Below are positions 24,925-54,839 of a stretch of 64,000 bases of DNA, piece after piece; the stretch's first letter is position 1, and every line of letters starts with the position of its first letter. The stretch is from the NCBI GenBank assembly GCA_032173965.1, contig JAVUNC010000006.1, positions 19,710,370-19,774,369 on the forward strand, given 5' to 3'. The notes beneath the pieces were generated by a model. It ran no database searches. It was not told the origin of the DNA and worked only from the letters and a program-made list of their open reading frames with translations. The DNA is from Sitta carolinensis. Its lineage: Eukaryota > Chordata > Aves > Passeriformes > Sittidae. Made by a program: the position numbers and the translations under genes.

Positions 24925-24930
24925 ATTAAA
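24925..24930 (+). promoter_or_regulatory. KLHDC2: Candidate distal poly(A) signal of KLHDC2
   Basis: ATTAAA in aacaattaaaaacgttgac. Its use would place the 19-bp array inside the transcript. Confidence 0.4.
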
Positions 24931-25380
24931 AACGTTGACTTCTAGAACAATTCCTGTGCTGTGATTCCTGAGAGATCCCGGGGGTTATCCTGACTGCCAG
25001 CCCTGCTCTTCCCCCCCTCCACAGCCAGGGAATGTTTGGGGGGAACATTCCACAATTCCACCTTCCCAAAGGAAGCATTCTCACTGGAAGTGCCCTCCTG
25101 GAGGCTCTGGAACTGAACACCCTGGAGTTTTCCTGCCCCAACTTCCAGAGCCTTTGCCCAGTGGTGGGGAATGAGCACTCAAAGAGAGAAGCAGCAGCAG
25201 GGGAGCACATTCCTGACCAAATGCCAGCAATTTACTTCCACATTTATCTGCAATTTGTATCAGAGTCCAGCAAAACCACCAGGAATGCAGGTCCTGGGTG
25301 CTGGAATTCAGTCCTGGTGTGGGTCTGTCCATCTGTCCAGCCCCAGGGCTGGTTTGGGGGTGAGAGCCCCCAGCATGGAA

Positions 25381-45724
<20,344 letters not shown>

Positions 45725-45777
45725 GGCGCCGGCGCCGCCCGCCGAGACCCGCAGGCACCCCGGGCCCCGGCGCCTCC

Positions 45778-46195
45778 GTAATCCCGGTCCCTCACGGCTC
45801 CCGGTCCCTCACGATCCCCAGCCCCTCTCGGCTCCCGGTTCCTTACAACTCCCGGCCCCTCTTGTTCCCGGTCCCTCACAACTCACGGCCGCTCTCAATC
45901 CCCGGTCCCTCTCAGCTCCCGGCCCTCAGAACTCCCGGTTCCTCACAGCTCCCGGTCCCTCTTGGCTCCCTCTCGTCTCCCGGTCCCTCTCAGCTCCCGG
46001 CCCCTCTTGGCTCCCTCACAACTCCCGGCCCTCACAACTCCCGGTCCCTCTCAGCTCCCGGCCCCTCTTGGCTCCCTCACAACTCCCGGCCCCTCTTGGC
46101 TCCCTCACAACCCCCGGTCTCTCTCGTCTCCCGGTCCCTCTTGGCTCCCTCACAGTTCCCGGTCCCTCACAGTTCCCGGTCCCTCACAGCTCCGC
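45778..46195. repeat. CCCGGTCCCTCACAGCT-type minisatellite upstream of NEMF
   Basis: About 400 bp of 17-19 bp units alternating CCCGGTCCCTC(A/T)CA(A/G)CT and CCCGGCCCCTCTTGGCT, inside the NEMF CpG island immediately 5' of the start codon. The long plus-strand P/S/L-rich open frame here is a repeat artefact. Confidence 0.88.
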
Positions 46196-46376
46196 GGCCG
46201 CCCCGCGCCTGCGCCCACGGGCGCTACGGGTCGCGCCCGGCGCCAATCCCCGGCGCTCCGCGGCCGCGCATGGGCCGAGCCGGGCGGGGCCGTGACGCGC
46301 GCGACCGACAGGAGGCGCTGTGAGCTGAGGAGGGAGCGGGGCCCGGAGGGGACTGAGGAGGGACCGGGGGGACTGA

Positions 46377-46740
46377 GAGGGACAGGGGTGACAGAAAAGG
46401 GACAGGGGGACAGAAAAGGGACAGGGGGACAGAAAAGGGACCGGAGTGACAGAAAAGGGACCGGGTGACAGAAAAGGGACCGGAGTGACAGAAAAGGGAC
46501 AGAGGGGACAGAAAAGGGACAGGGGGTGACAGAAAAGGGACAGGGGGTGACAGAAAAGGGACCGAGGGTGACAGAAAAGGGACAGGGGGACAGAAAAGGG
46601 ACCGAGGGTGACAGAAAAGGGACAGGGGGTGACAGAAAAGGGACAGGGGGTGACAGAAAAGGGACCGGGAGTGACAGAAAAGGGACCGGGGTGACAGAAA
46701 AGGGACCGGGGGTGACAGAAAAGGGTCCGTGTATGACCAA
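46377..46740 (+). repeat. GGGTGACAGAAAAGGGACC 19-20 bp minisatellite
   Basis: About 18 units of (G)GGGTGACAGAAAAGGGAC with a few length variants. Located between the NEMF promoter and the 51-bp array. Confidence 0.92.
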
Positions 46741-46939
46741 AGGGCCCCGGGAGAGGGCGGCAAAAGGGGCACCAACAGGGTCGCGAGAGGGCCCCGCGTG
46801 TGACAAAAGGGACCGCGCGGTGTGAGGGCAGGAAAGGGCCCCGCGTGTCCCTGGGCGAGCGCAGGGATCCCGCGGGAACGAATTCCTGCGCCGTTCGCGC
46901 ACACTCTTTGCTGGGTGCGGGCGGCGCGCTGCAGAGCGG

Positions 46940-47620
46940 TGAGTGCGGCGCTGTGTCAGTAGGAGGCGCTGTTTTGGGGTGCGTCGGTGCGCGTTGCGGG
47001 TCTGTGTCAGTAGGAGGCGCTGTTTTGGGGTGCGTCGGTGCGCGTTGCGGGTCTGTGTCAGTAGGAGGCGCTGTTTTGGGGTGCGTCGGTGCGCGTTGCG
47101 GGTCTGTGTCAGTAGGAGGCGCTGTTTTGGGTGCGTCGGTGCGCGTTGCGGGTCTGTGTCAGTAGGAGGCGGTGTTTTGGGGTGCGTCGGTGCGCGTTGG
47201 GGCGCTGTGTCAGTAGGAGGCGGTGTTTTGGGGTGCGTCGGTGCGCGTTGCGGGTCTGTGTCAGTAGGAGGCGCTGTTTTGGGGTGCGTCGGTGCGCGTT
47301 GCGGGTCTGTGTCAGTAGGAGGCGGTGTTTTGGGGTGCGTCGGTGCGCGTTGTGGCGCTGTGTCAGTAGGAGGCGGTGTTTTGGGGTGCGTCGGTGCGCG
47401 TTGCGGTCTGTGTCAGTAGGAGGCGGTGTTTTGGGGTGCGTCGGTGCGCGTTGTGGCGCTGTGTCAGTAGGAGGCGGTGTTTTGGGGTGCGTCGGTGCGC
47501 GTTGCGGGTCTGTGTCAGTAGGAGGCGGTGTTTTGGGGTGCGTCGGTGCGCGTTGCGGGTCTGTGTCAGTAGGAGGCGCTGTTTTGGGGTGCGCGGTGCG
47601 GTGCGAGCGGCGTTGGGGGC
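46940..47620 (+). repeat. 51-bp tandem array, 13 copies, CTCF-like core
   Basis: CAGTAGGAGGCG begins at 46957, 47008, 47059, 47110, 47160, 47211, 47262, 47313, 47364, 47414, 47465, 47516 and 47567. Each unit also has GTTTTGGGGTGCGTCGGTGC and GCGTTG(C/T)GG. Unit length is a multiple of three, which explains the open frames of over 130 codons. The core TCAGTAGGAGGCG(C/G) matches the CTCF consensus CCASYAGRKGGCRS except at two positions. The array ends about 25 bp before the 3' end of the first 7SL gene. Confidence 0.93.
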
Positions 47621-47641
47621 GGTGTTGGGGGCGCGCGTGGC

Positions 47642-47645
47642 AAAA
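47642..47645 (-). terminator. Pol III terminator of 7SL copy 1
   Basis: AAAA on the plus strand (TTTT on the transcribed minus strand) directly follows the 7SL 3' end. Confidence 0.8.
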
Positions 47646-47945
47646 GGGGAGCCCGCGTGTCTCTGTGTTGCCCAGGCTACGCTGGCGTGGCTATTCACAG
47701 GCGCGATCCCGCTACTGACCGCCACGGGAGCTTTGACCTGCTCCGTCTCCGACCTGGGCCGGTTCACCCCTCCTTAGTCAACCTGGTGTCCCGCGGCTCC
47801 CCGCGAGTCACCATATTGATGGCGGCCTTAGCTTGGACGCCCGCTCGGCACAGCGCACGGCAGCCCAGAACTCCTGGGCTCAAGCGATCCGTCGGGCTCA
47901 GCCTCCCCGGCAGCTGGGACTACAGCGCGCGCCACCGCGCCCGGC
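47646..47945 (-). ncRNA. RN7SL: 7SL / signal recognition particle RNA gene, copy 1
   Basis: Read on the minus strand from 47945, it starts GCCGGGCGCGGTGGCGCGC and contains the hallmarks of metazoan 7SL in order: TGTAGTCCCAGCTGC, GGATCGCTTGAGCCCAGGAG, TCAATATGGTGAC, the SRP54-binding helix-8 region GGTGAACCGGCCCAGGTCGG, ACGGAGCAGGTCAAA, CAGTAGCGGGATCGCGCCTG and TGAATAGCC. It ends at a T-run. The length is about 300 nt, as expected. There is no poly(A) tail, so it does not look like a retro-copy. The RNA scaffolds SRP (SRP9/14 on the Alu domain, SRP19/54/68/72 on the S domain) for co-translational targeting to the ER. The family is transcribed by Pol III with internal and upstream elements; a clear upstream TATA or CRE was not recognised. 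As I recall, human RN7SL2 and RN7SL3 lie in the same interval between NEMF and ARF6. Confidence 0.93.
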
Positions 47946-47994
47946 GCTGCCCGCCCGCTCCGCCGGAGAGATGCTTTGTGTGGAGCCGCCCCGC

Positions 47995-48835
47995 TCCGCC
48001 CCGTGCCCGCCTCCCGATCCTCCTCCTGCTGCTCCTGAACCGCCTCCTGCTCCTGCACCACCTCCCGATCCTCCTCCTGCTGTTCCTGAACCGCCTCCTG
48101 CTCCTGCCCCGCCTCCTGATCCTCCTCCTGCTCCTCCTTCTCCTCCTCCTGCTGCCGCTGCTGTTCCCGCTCCTCCTCCAGTTTGTGCTGCTCCTCATTC
48201 TCTTCCTCTTCCACCTTATTCTCTGCTTTCTCCTCCTCGTCTTCTTCCTCCTTGTCTTCTTTTTCTCCTTATTCTCCTCTGTTTCCTTCTCCTCCTCCAC
48301 TTCTTCCTTCTCCTTCTTCTTCTCCTTCCTTCCCTTTATCCTTTCCCCCTTTCTCCTCCCTTCTCCTTTCCCCTTTTCTTTCCCCCTTCCCCAATTCCCC
48401 TTTCTCCTTTTGCCTTCTTCCTTTTCTTTCCCCATTCCCCTTATTCCCCCTTCTCCTTTTCCTTATCCCCTCTCATTCTCCTTCCTCTCCTTCCTCCTTC
48501 ACCACTTTCACCTTCTTCCCCATTTTCCCTTACCCCTTCTTCTTCCCATCCTTACCCCTTCCCCTTCTTCTTCCCATCCTTACTCCTTCCCCTTCTTTTT
48601 CCCATCCTTACCCCTTCTCCTTCCCCGTTCTCTTTCCCTTTCTCTTTCCCCGTTCTCTTTCCCTTTCTCTTTCCCCGTTCTCTTTCCCCTTTCTCCTTCT
48701 CCTTCCCCGTCCTCTTTCCCCTTTCTCCTTCTCCTTCTCCGTCCTCTTTCCCCTTCCCCCTTCTCCTTTCCCTTCCCCCTCCCCTCCTATTTCCCCTTTC
48801 CCTCAATCCCCTCCTCACCCCCAGCACACCCTTCA
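47995..48835 (+). repeat. 840-bp polypyrimidine tract
   Basis: Almost all C/T on the plus strand. The first part (48,005-48,180) is CCTCCTGCTCCTG-type with occasional CCTGAACCG and CCCGATCC. Later it is TTCTCCTTCCCCTTT-like. It lies upstream of 7SL copy 1, between the two 7SL genes. Long K/E/R- and P/S/L-rich open frames on both strands are compositional. Confidence 0.9.
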
Positions 48836-49655
48836 GTTTTCCCTGCTGAGGAAGCAGCCAGGCCAAGGAAGGAGCTCCCCATCCTTAGCACAAACACAAA
48901 ATCTTCACTTCTTACACATTTCGGGTGTTGTTCCCAGAGATTCACCGTGGCGTTTAGGACCAGGGGCTCCCTCAGGAGCCCCATTCCCCCAGCACAACAA
49001 CTGCAGCCCAAATTCCCAACCTCAGCCCCGGGATCGCATCCCGCCGAGCTGCAGGCGCGGTGCAGATTCCCGGGCTCCCTGTGGGAGCTCTGCCTGCCCG
49101 CACAGTGGCGGTGGCGAGCCGGGGCCGTGTCCCTGTCCCTGAGCTGGCTCTGGGTCGTGTTCGCCAACGCTCGGGCGGACAGGAGCGGGTTTTGGGGGGT
49201 TGGAGCCCCCGAGGCCGCCCGGAGCCCTCCCCTGCCCGAGCCGAGGCAGGCACAGCCCGGAGGGGGGTGTCCTGTGTGAGAAACTCCCGGCACAGCACAG
49301 CCCCGCCGTGTGCCAGCGTTCTCCCGAGAGTGCCACGCTCAGAGCCGAGGGCACCGGTGAGCTGTGGCGGTAAGAGAACCGTGCGAGGCTCCCGGCAGCA
49401 GGAACGGCAGCCTTGGAGGGAGGGGTGGCACCGACTGGCAGCCAGGACCAGGACGGGAAATCCTGCCGGCCGGCTCGCGGAACCGGCATTTCCCAGCTGC
49501 TGGGATCCCAATCCTAACACATCCCACCAAAACCGAGCAAGCCTGGGGTGGGGCGAGGCGAGGCTGGCGCGGCGCCTTCGGGAGGAGCATCATCCCTGCG
49601 AGCGCTTCTGCCTTTGCTGCTGTGGCTACTCCGAGAGCTCACAAAGGGGCTGAGG
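48836..49655. other. Unclassified GC-rich stretch between 7SL genes
   Basis: No exon, RNA or repeat was recognised. CpG density is moderate at 49,040-49,600. A plus-strand open frame reaching back to 47,657 crosses 7SL copy 1 and the pyrimidine tract and is not considered coding. Confidence 0.5.
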
Positions 49656-49780
49656 CCAGGGGAAAGATGCCCCAAAAGGAAGGGCTGGGGCCGGGGAAAA
49701 GGTGCCAAAAGAGGCTGGGGCCGGGGAAAAGGTGCCAAAAGAGGCTGGGGCCAGGGAAAAGGTGCCAAAAGAGGCTGGGT
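49656..49780. repeat. 30-bp repeat triplicating the 7SL terminator region
   Basis: Units of GGGGAAAAGGTGCCAAAAGAGGCTGGGGCC, three full copies plus an edge copy. On the minus strand each carries two T-runs (TTTTGGCACCTTTT), so 7SL copy 2 has successive backup Pol III terminators. Confidence 0.88.
49767..49770 (-). terminator. Pol III terminator of 7SL copy 2
   Basis: TTTT on the transcribed strand at the gene end. Further TTTT runs follow in the 30-bp repeat. Confidence 0.8.
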
Positions 49781-50066
49781 CCCGTCCTGTCACCCGGGCT
49801 GCGCTGCGGGGTCTGTTCACAGGCGCGATCCCGCTACTGACCGCCACGGGAGCTTTGACCTGCTCCGTCTCCGACCTGGGCCGGTTCACCCCTCCTTAGG
49901 CGACCTGGTGGCCCCCGGCTCCCCCGGGACCACCATATCGGTGCCGGCCTTAGCTCGGACGCCCGCTCGGCACAGCCGCCCGCAGCTCAGAACCCCCGGG
50001 CTCAGCGGTCCGCCAGCCTCAGCCTCCCCGGAGCTTGGATTACAGGCACAAGCCACCGTGCCCGGC
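49771..50066 (-). ncRNA. RN7SL: 7SL / signal recognition particle RNA gene, copy 2
   Basis: On the minus strand from 50066: GCCGGGCACGGTGGCTTGTG, GGGAGGCTGAGGCTGGCGGA, GATATGGTGGTCC, then TAAGGAGGGGTGAACCGGCC, AGGTCGGAGACGGAGCAGGT and CAGTAGCGGGATCGCGCCTG, identical to copy 1 through helix 8. It ends at TTTT (plus strand 49767-49770). The length is about 296 nt. The Alu-domain stems differ from copy 1, some changes look paired, and the S-domain core is conserved. Both copies may be functional. Upstream on the plus strand at 50,155-50,165 is a TGACGTTC half-CRE-like site about 90 bp before the start. Confidence 0.93.
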
Positions 50067-50069
50067 TGC

Positions 50070-50765
50070 TCCCGGCCCCTGCCCGTGGCTCCAAGGGAGT
50101 ATCCGATGCAATAATTTGGTGTAGACAGGCTAGGTTCTGCTGTTGCAGGCTGAAAATTGACGTTCTGGCATATGCGGAATGTGTGAGAGGCACCTGCAGG
50201 TGTAGTGAGCTGAGTGATTCTCTGCAAAGGATAGAAAAATAACAAAAACCCTAAGGCAAGGAGGAAAATTCGGCAGCTTCCTGCTTTTACCCATTCCCTG
50301 CCTAGGAACACTTTCAGGGAGGATTTTTCACCTTAATTCGGTGTTTTGCCCTGAGTGTCCCACGGGAATAACTGGCTGCTCCTTCTCCTGCATGGATGGC
50401 TCTCAGAATTAATTGTGTTTCTCCAGCACAGAGGTCAAGGCCAGGGTGTCCTGCACAGCTCCTGCCCTGCCAGACCCACTCAGGTGTCTGAGCTCTCCTT
50501 CCAGCCCGGCCCCAGCTCCTGGAGCAGAGTCCAGGCTAAAATCCACGGGCAATCCCATCTCAGGGAAGGGAAATCAGATTTTCCCCAGTGCTGCACAAGC
50601 CTGAAGCCTTAAGGGTGCCAGGGCTGCATGGGAGAGGTCCCAGATCTTGTTCTGGGCTCTTTTTATCTCCTTAAGGAAGAGCTGCTGGTGACAGCTGGAG
50701 TTTTGGCTAAAGGCATTAGGATAACCATTAATGAGCTCATCCCACAGGCAGTGGAGTTTGCATAT
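50070..50765. other. Intergenic sequence upstream of 7SL copy 2
   Basis: The Pol III upstream region of 7SL copy 2 should lie in the first 100 bp. Beyond that I see no gene or recognised repeat. Confidence 0.45.
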
Positions 50766-50767
50766 AA

Positions 50768-51180
50768 CTAAAACCTTACAATAAAAAAAAATGTATAAAG
50801 CATAGCTCAGACCTTACTATTCTAACCAAGCTATTAAGTTCCTCTGAGGAAAAAAAAAAAAAAAAAGTTAGACTAAAAATCAATTTACATAACAATCCAT
50901 TCTTGTGAAAAAACAACCCACACCTACAAGAAAAGAAAATCCTACCCACATAAAACATGCATTTCCAAAAAACCAAAAAATATAAACTATCTAGAAAAAG
51001 AAAAGTTTAATAAACATATACACTTAACAATTACCAACCAATTCAATAAATTACTAACCAATTAAATTCAACACAGTACCTTCTAATATTCCTACAAATA
51101 GAAACTATATAAATAAAAATTCAACTATTCTACATACAAAAAAAAAAAATTAAAAAAAAAAAAATGTCCATCTCTATAAC
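50768..51180. repeat. AT-rich interspersed repeat, copy 1 of 2
   Basis: Shares ordered blocks with 54,478-54,835: TCAATTTACATAA / TCAGTTTACATAA, ACACCTACAA, AAACTATCTAGA, AACATATACACT, TTACCAACCAAT, ACACAGTACCTTCTAATATT, TAGATAAAAATTCA-like, ending GTCCATCTCT. The family is unknown. Confidence 0.7.
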
Positions 51181-51339
51181 ACCAGGTGGGTCCTGCCCAG
51201 CAGGAGCAGCTGCTCCAGGATCCCCACGGGAGCTGAGGCTTTGTGCTAAGCCACAAAGAACCAGCCTGGGGATCCCACTGAGCTCCAAATTCCTCCTTCC
51301 AAGGGCCAGGCAGCACCAGAAGCCCAGAACAGAGGCACA

Positions 51340-51435
51340 GAACACCCTGAGCTGGAGGGATGCAGAAGGATCATCAACCCCAGCTCCTGGCCCCACACAG
51401 GACACCCCAAAATCTCACCATGGGCCTCACATTAT
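51340..51435 (-). mobile_element. CR1-like fragment
   Basis: gagctggagggatgcagaag, gatcatcaaccccagctcct and acacaggacaccccaaaatc resemble the antisense of a CR1 segment. Confidence 0.6.
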
Positions 51436-51639
51436 TCTTATTTTTGTTAAGGCTTCAGGATTTTCCAGGCTGGAGTTGCCATGGTGGTGACCCAGGATTT
51501 TGGCACATGGAGATGTGGTCAGGCAGAGCCCACCCCTCTCTTGACAGCCTGGGAAAGGAGGACCCAGCTTGTGTGCCTGAAGTACCTGTGAAGACATTTT
51601 GATGTACCTAAGGTACATAAACCCCCTAAATATTCTGGA

Positions 51640-51995
51640 ATCAGAGAATCCCTGCATGGTTTGTGTGGGAAGGGAGCTTAAATCCCATCCCACCCCTGCC
51701 ACAGCAGGGACACTTCCACCAGCCCAGGCTGCTCCAAGCCCTGTCCAGCCTGGCTTTGGACCCTTCCAAGGATCCAGGGGCATCCAAAGGTATTAAAAAC
51801 CTGTTTCAATCCCTCACCACCCTCTGAACAAAGAGTTCCCAATTCCCAAACTCCCACCCATCCCTGCCCTCTGGCAGTTCCCATCCATTCCCTGGGTGCT
51901 GTCCCCCTTGTCCCCAGTCCCTCCCCAGCTCTCCTGTAGCCCCTCCAGGCTCTGAGCTCTCCCTGGAGCCTTCTCCTCTCCAGACTGGGTTTCCT
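51640..51995 (-). mobile_element. CR1 LINE 3' fragment
   Basis: About 350 bp of antisense CR1: tgtgggaagggagcttaaat, cacagcagggacacttccac, cctgtccagcctggctttgg, then the ccctctggcagttcccatcc and gtccccagtccctccccagc blocks. Confidence 0.9.
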
Positions 51996-51999
51996 GCTG

Positions 52000-53085
52000 G
52001 GAGGCCCCTTTGGAGGAGCCGTTCTTCACTTCCAAAGGGGCTGGAGGAACACCTGGAGTCCAGGTCGGGCTTTCTCCTGCTGACACCTGTGGGATTTTAT
52101 TGATTCTTCAGGATCCTCCCTGCACACTCAGGCTCCCTGCTGCAGCCAGGATCTTCTCCAATTCCCCTTCCCACCTCCTCCATTTCCTCAACGGGATGGG
52201 GAAATCCAGGGATCTCTCTGGTGCCACTTTGCCTGCAGCACAGACACCTTTGAAGGTTTCAGGTTCAGCTTCCTGCCAATCCCAGCTGCTGCTGCTGCCT
52301 CCAGGATCACAGGAGCCAGGGCAGGGACAACCATGGGAGCCGTGCCCACCCTCCCAGTCCATTCCCAGGCAGGAATGAGCAGGGCCAAGTGTTCTGGGAA
52401 AGGTCTCTCCCCCTGCCTCACCCAGCACAGGACACTCAGCCCATTGTGTCAGATATCTCCATGACAAATCTGCCCCTGGAATGCCATTGTTGTATGGAGG
52501 ATGTCATTTGTTTTCACAACAGGAGAATTTCTCTAGCACAGATACTGACCCCGGAGCGTTATTATATTCCCTTTTCCTTCCTTGGAAAGCCACAAAGGTC
52601 TCTGAAGGATCAAACAGAAGCTTTGCCCATCTCTGTCAAGAGTGATGCACCACATCGAAACAGGCTTGGCCTGATGGTCCGAAGTGATTGGATTTTGATT
52701 TATATTCAAAGAGGTACAAATTCTCTGATTGATGAGCACCAACTTCCTCAAGGTTTGCTTAATCTGCCGTTTTGTTGCTGTGACAGCCCCTGGACCTGTG
52801 CTGGAGGGCAGACCATGGAAACACAGCCTGCAAATCCCTGGAAAACAATAAATGCAAACCTTGGGACCTGCCCAGCCCTCAGGTTCCTTATGGATAAGGA
52901 GAGATAAGGAAAGCTAAGGAGCAGCCAGGCCCAGCTTTGCCACCACAAGGTCCCACAGGTATTTGCTGCCCTTCTGGAACCCCTAATCACTTTACAGCCA
53001 TAATTGCTTTTTATTCTCTGGGCTGTAAATCCCCAGCAGGTACACGGGACACCCCATCCACCGTCAGCCAGCTTTGAAAACATTT
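52000..53085. other. Unclassified intergenic sequence
   Basis: No gene recognised. A 170-codon plus-strand frame at 52,389-52,907 has no recognisable domain, no CpG context and no neighbouring exon. Confidence 0.4.
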
Positions 53086-53089
53086 CCCT

Positions 53090-53190
53090 CACTTCTAAAA
53101 CATTTAACTTGCTTTTAAAACATTCAACTCGCTTTTAAAGCATTCAACTCGCTTTTAAAATATTTAACTCACTTTTAAAATATTAAACTC
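53090..53190 (+). repeat. 19-20 bp tandem repeat
   Basis: Five units of CATTCAACTCGCTTTTAAAA with T/C and A variants. Confidence 0.85.
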
Positions 53191-54085
53191 CGGCAGGCTA
53201 CCCAGTAACTCACTGGGGGTTGCCAAGGGTTTTAATTCTCCAGCAGGTGTGTGAAGCTGAACCCCTCCTAAGAGCTCACGTTTTTCAGGTAATTTAGATC
53301 ATGTTTGGGTATTTTAAGTGCTTTTCTGGGGGTATTTTACCTTGAAAATCAATCAGCAGTGTCAAACTGAGCTATATGGAGTAGCCAGTGCCCAGAGGTG
53401 CATTTCTTTCCCTGAGGGTGCTTGCAGGGAGTAGATTTATATCCATGCTGAGATGAAGAGCCTGCTTTGCTCAGACCATCACACTGCATCCGTGGTGACA
53501 CATTTCCACCCCACAGCAGCCTAAGTCGCTCTCTTAACAATAAGAACCTGTCTTTCCAACCTTAAAATTGCCATTTTCAAGGCTGTGCCATGCCCTGGCT
53601 CTCCCAGGCGAGCTGTGCAGGGACACAGCAGTGGGATCCCTCAGACAGCAAAGCCTTTTTTATTTTTTGCTTTACTGAAGTTATTTCCATTTGCTTCCTG
53701 TTTACCCTCCTTCCTGTGCACTTACGGAAACCAACAGCATTTGCCACTGAAACGTTCCCAAAGTAGGTGGTGCTCTCTGTCCAGCTTCTCCCCCATTCCC
53801 TGTGGGATTGGAAACGCGAGCTGCCAGGCCTGGCGTGCACTGAGTTTATTAGTGACTAATTCGAGATCTTAACTACCCAAGTGCTGAGTGCTCAAATGTC
53901 TAAAGAGCAGGAATAATTCCTTTAAAAGCACAGCCAAGCCATACCAAATTCCCCCCCTGCTGCACAGACGGAGAGCTTGGGAAATTTTCCTGAAGGGCAG
54001 GGAGGCTCCTTGGGAATAAATCCCAGCATGGGTGGAAAAGCATTGGCCTGAGTGAACCCCATTTCTCTTCAGGGAAGAGTTTGTT
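53191..54085. other. Unclassified intergenic sequence
   Basis: Nothing recognised on either strand. Confidence 0.4.
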
Positions 54086-54087
54086 AC

Positions 54088-54190
54088 TGTGCAGTCCCAG
54101 GCACTGTCACAGATTGCCCAGGGAGGAGTCTCCTTCCCTGGAGACATTCCAGAGGCAACTGGACACAATCCTGTGTCCTGGGCTGGCCCT
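54088..54190 (+). mobile_element. CR1-like fragment
   Basis: agggaggagtctccttccct, ggagacattccagaggcaac and tggacacaatcctgtgtcct match the CR1 segment that normally precedes the 3' tail. Confidence 0.65.
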
Positions 54191-54477
54191 GCTGCCACAG
54201 TGACCCCGCCATGGTCACTCCAAGCCGAGCTGCTCCTAACACATCCCCATCCACGCTGGGGCTCTGCTGTGCAGCTCATCCTTCCCCTCTGGCAGCTTTG
54301 GGGTCGATCATGGCACATCCAGTTTGGGGCTCCCAGGGCTCCTGCAACCACAGCTCGGAGCAGCTCAGCTGGGCCAAGGGTCCTGCCAGGGAAACTGGTA
54401 AAGGAGCAGGGAGAGGGAAAACTGGAGCAGGGTCCTGTGTGGGGAGATGTTACACGGCAGCAAAACCTTAGGAAAAA

Positions 54478-54835
54478 AAGGCCTTATAAAATCAAGCCTC
54501 ATTTATTTCAACTAAGTTATCGACTAACCTGTTAAGTTCCCATAAAAAAAAAGAACTCTAATAAAAATCAGTTTACATAATCTGTTCCTAGGAGAAAAAT
54601 AAGTACACCTACAAAAATAAGTTTATCCCATAAGAATCCACACAATAAAAATGCAAACTATCTAGAGAAAGAAAAACTGAATGAACATATACACTAACCA
54701 CTTACCAACCAATAAACTACATCTCAATAAATTATTAACCAATTAGATTAACACAGTACCTTCTAATATTCCTATAAACTGTAGATAAAAATTCAGCTTT
54801 CTACATAAAACCCCGAGTATCTCGTCCATCTCTTT
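54478..54835. repeat. AT-rich interspersed repeat, copy 2 of 2
   Basis: Partner of 50,768-51,180 with the same block order and the same GTCCATCTCT end. Differs by scattered substitutions and small indels. Confidence 0.7.
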
Positions 54836-54839
54836 ATTA

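Noticed and set aside
46943..47718. Repeat-protein-like open frames of 130-195 codons
   Set aside because: The 51-bp unit is a multiple of three, so any open unit stays open. No start context, and the frame runs into antisense 7SL.
47657..49279. 540-codon plus-strand open frame, the longest in the window
   Set aside because: It runs antisense through 7SL copy 1 and then along the polypyrimidine tract. The composition (L, F, P, S) is that of the repeat, with no domain and no splice or promoter support.
47646..50066. 7SL copies as SINE retro-insertions
   Set aside because: Both are full length, include the S domain, lack poly(A) tails and end at Pol III T-runs.
52389..52907. 172-codon open frame in the NEMF-ARF6 gap
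   Set aside because: No recognised domain, no CpG island or exon neighbours, and the flanks are repeat-derived.
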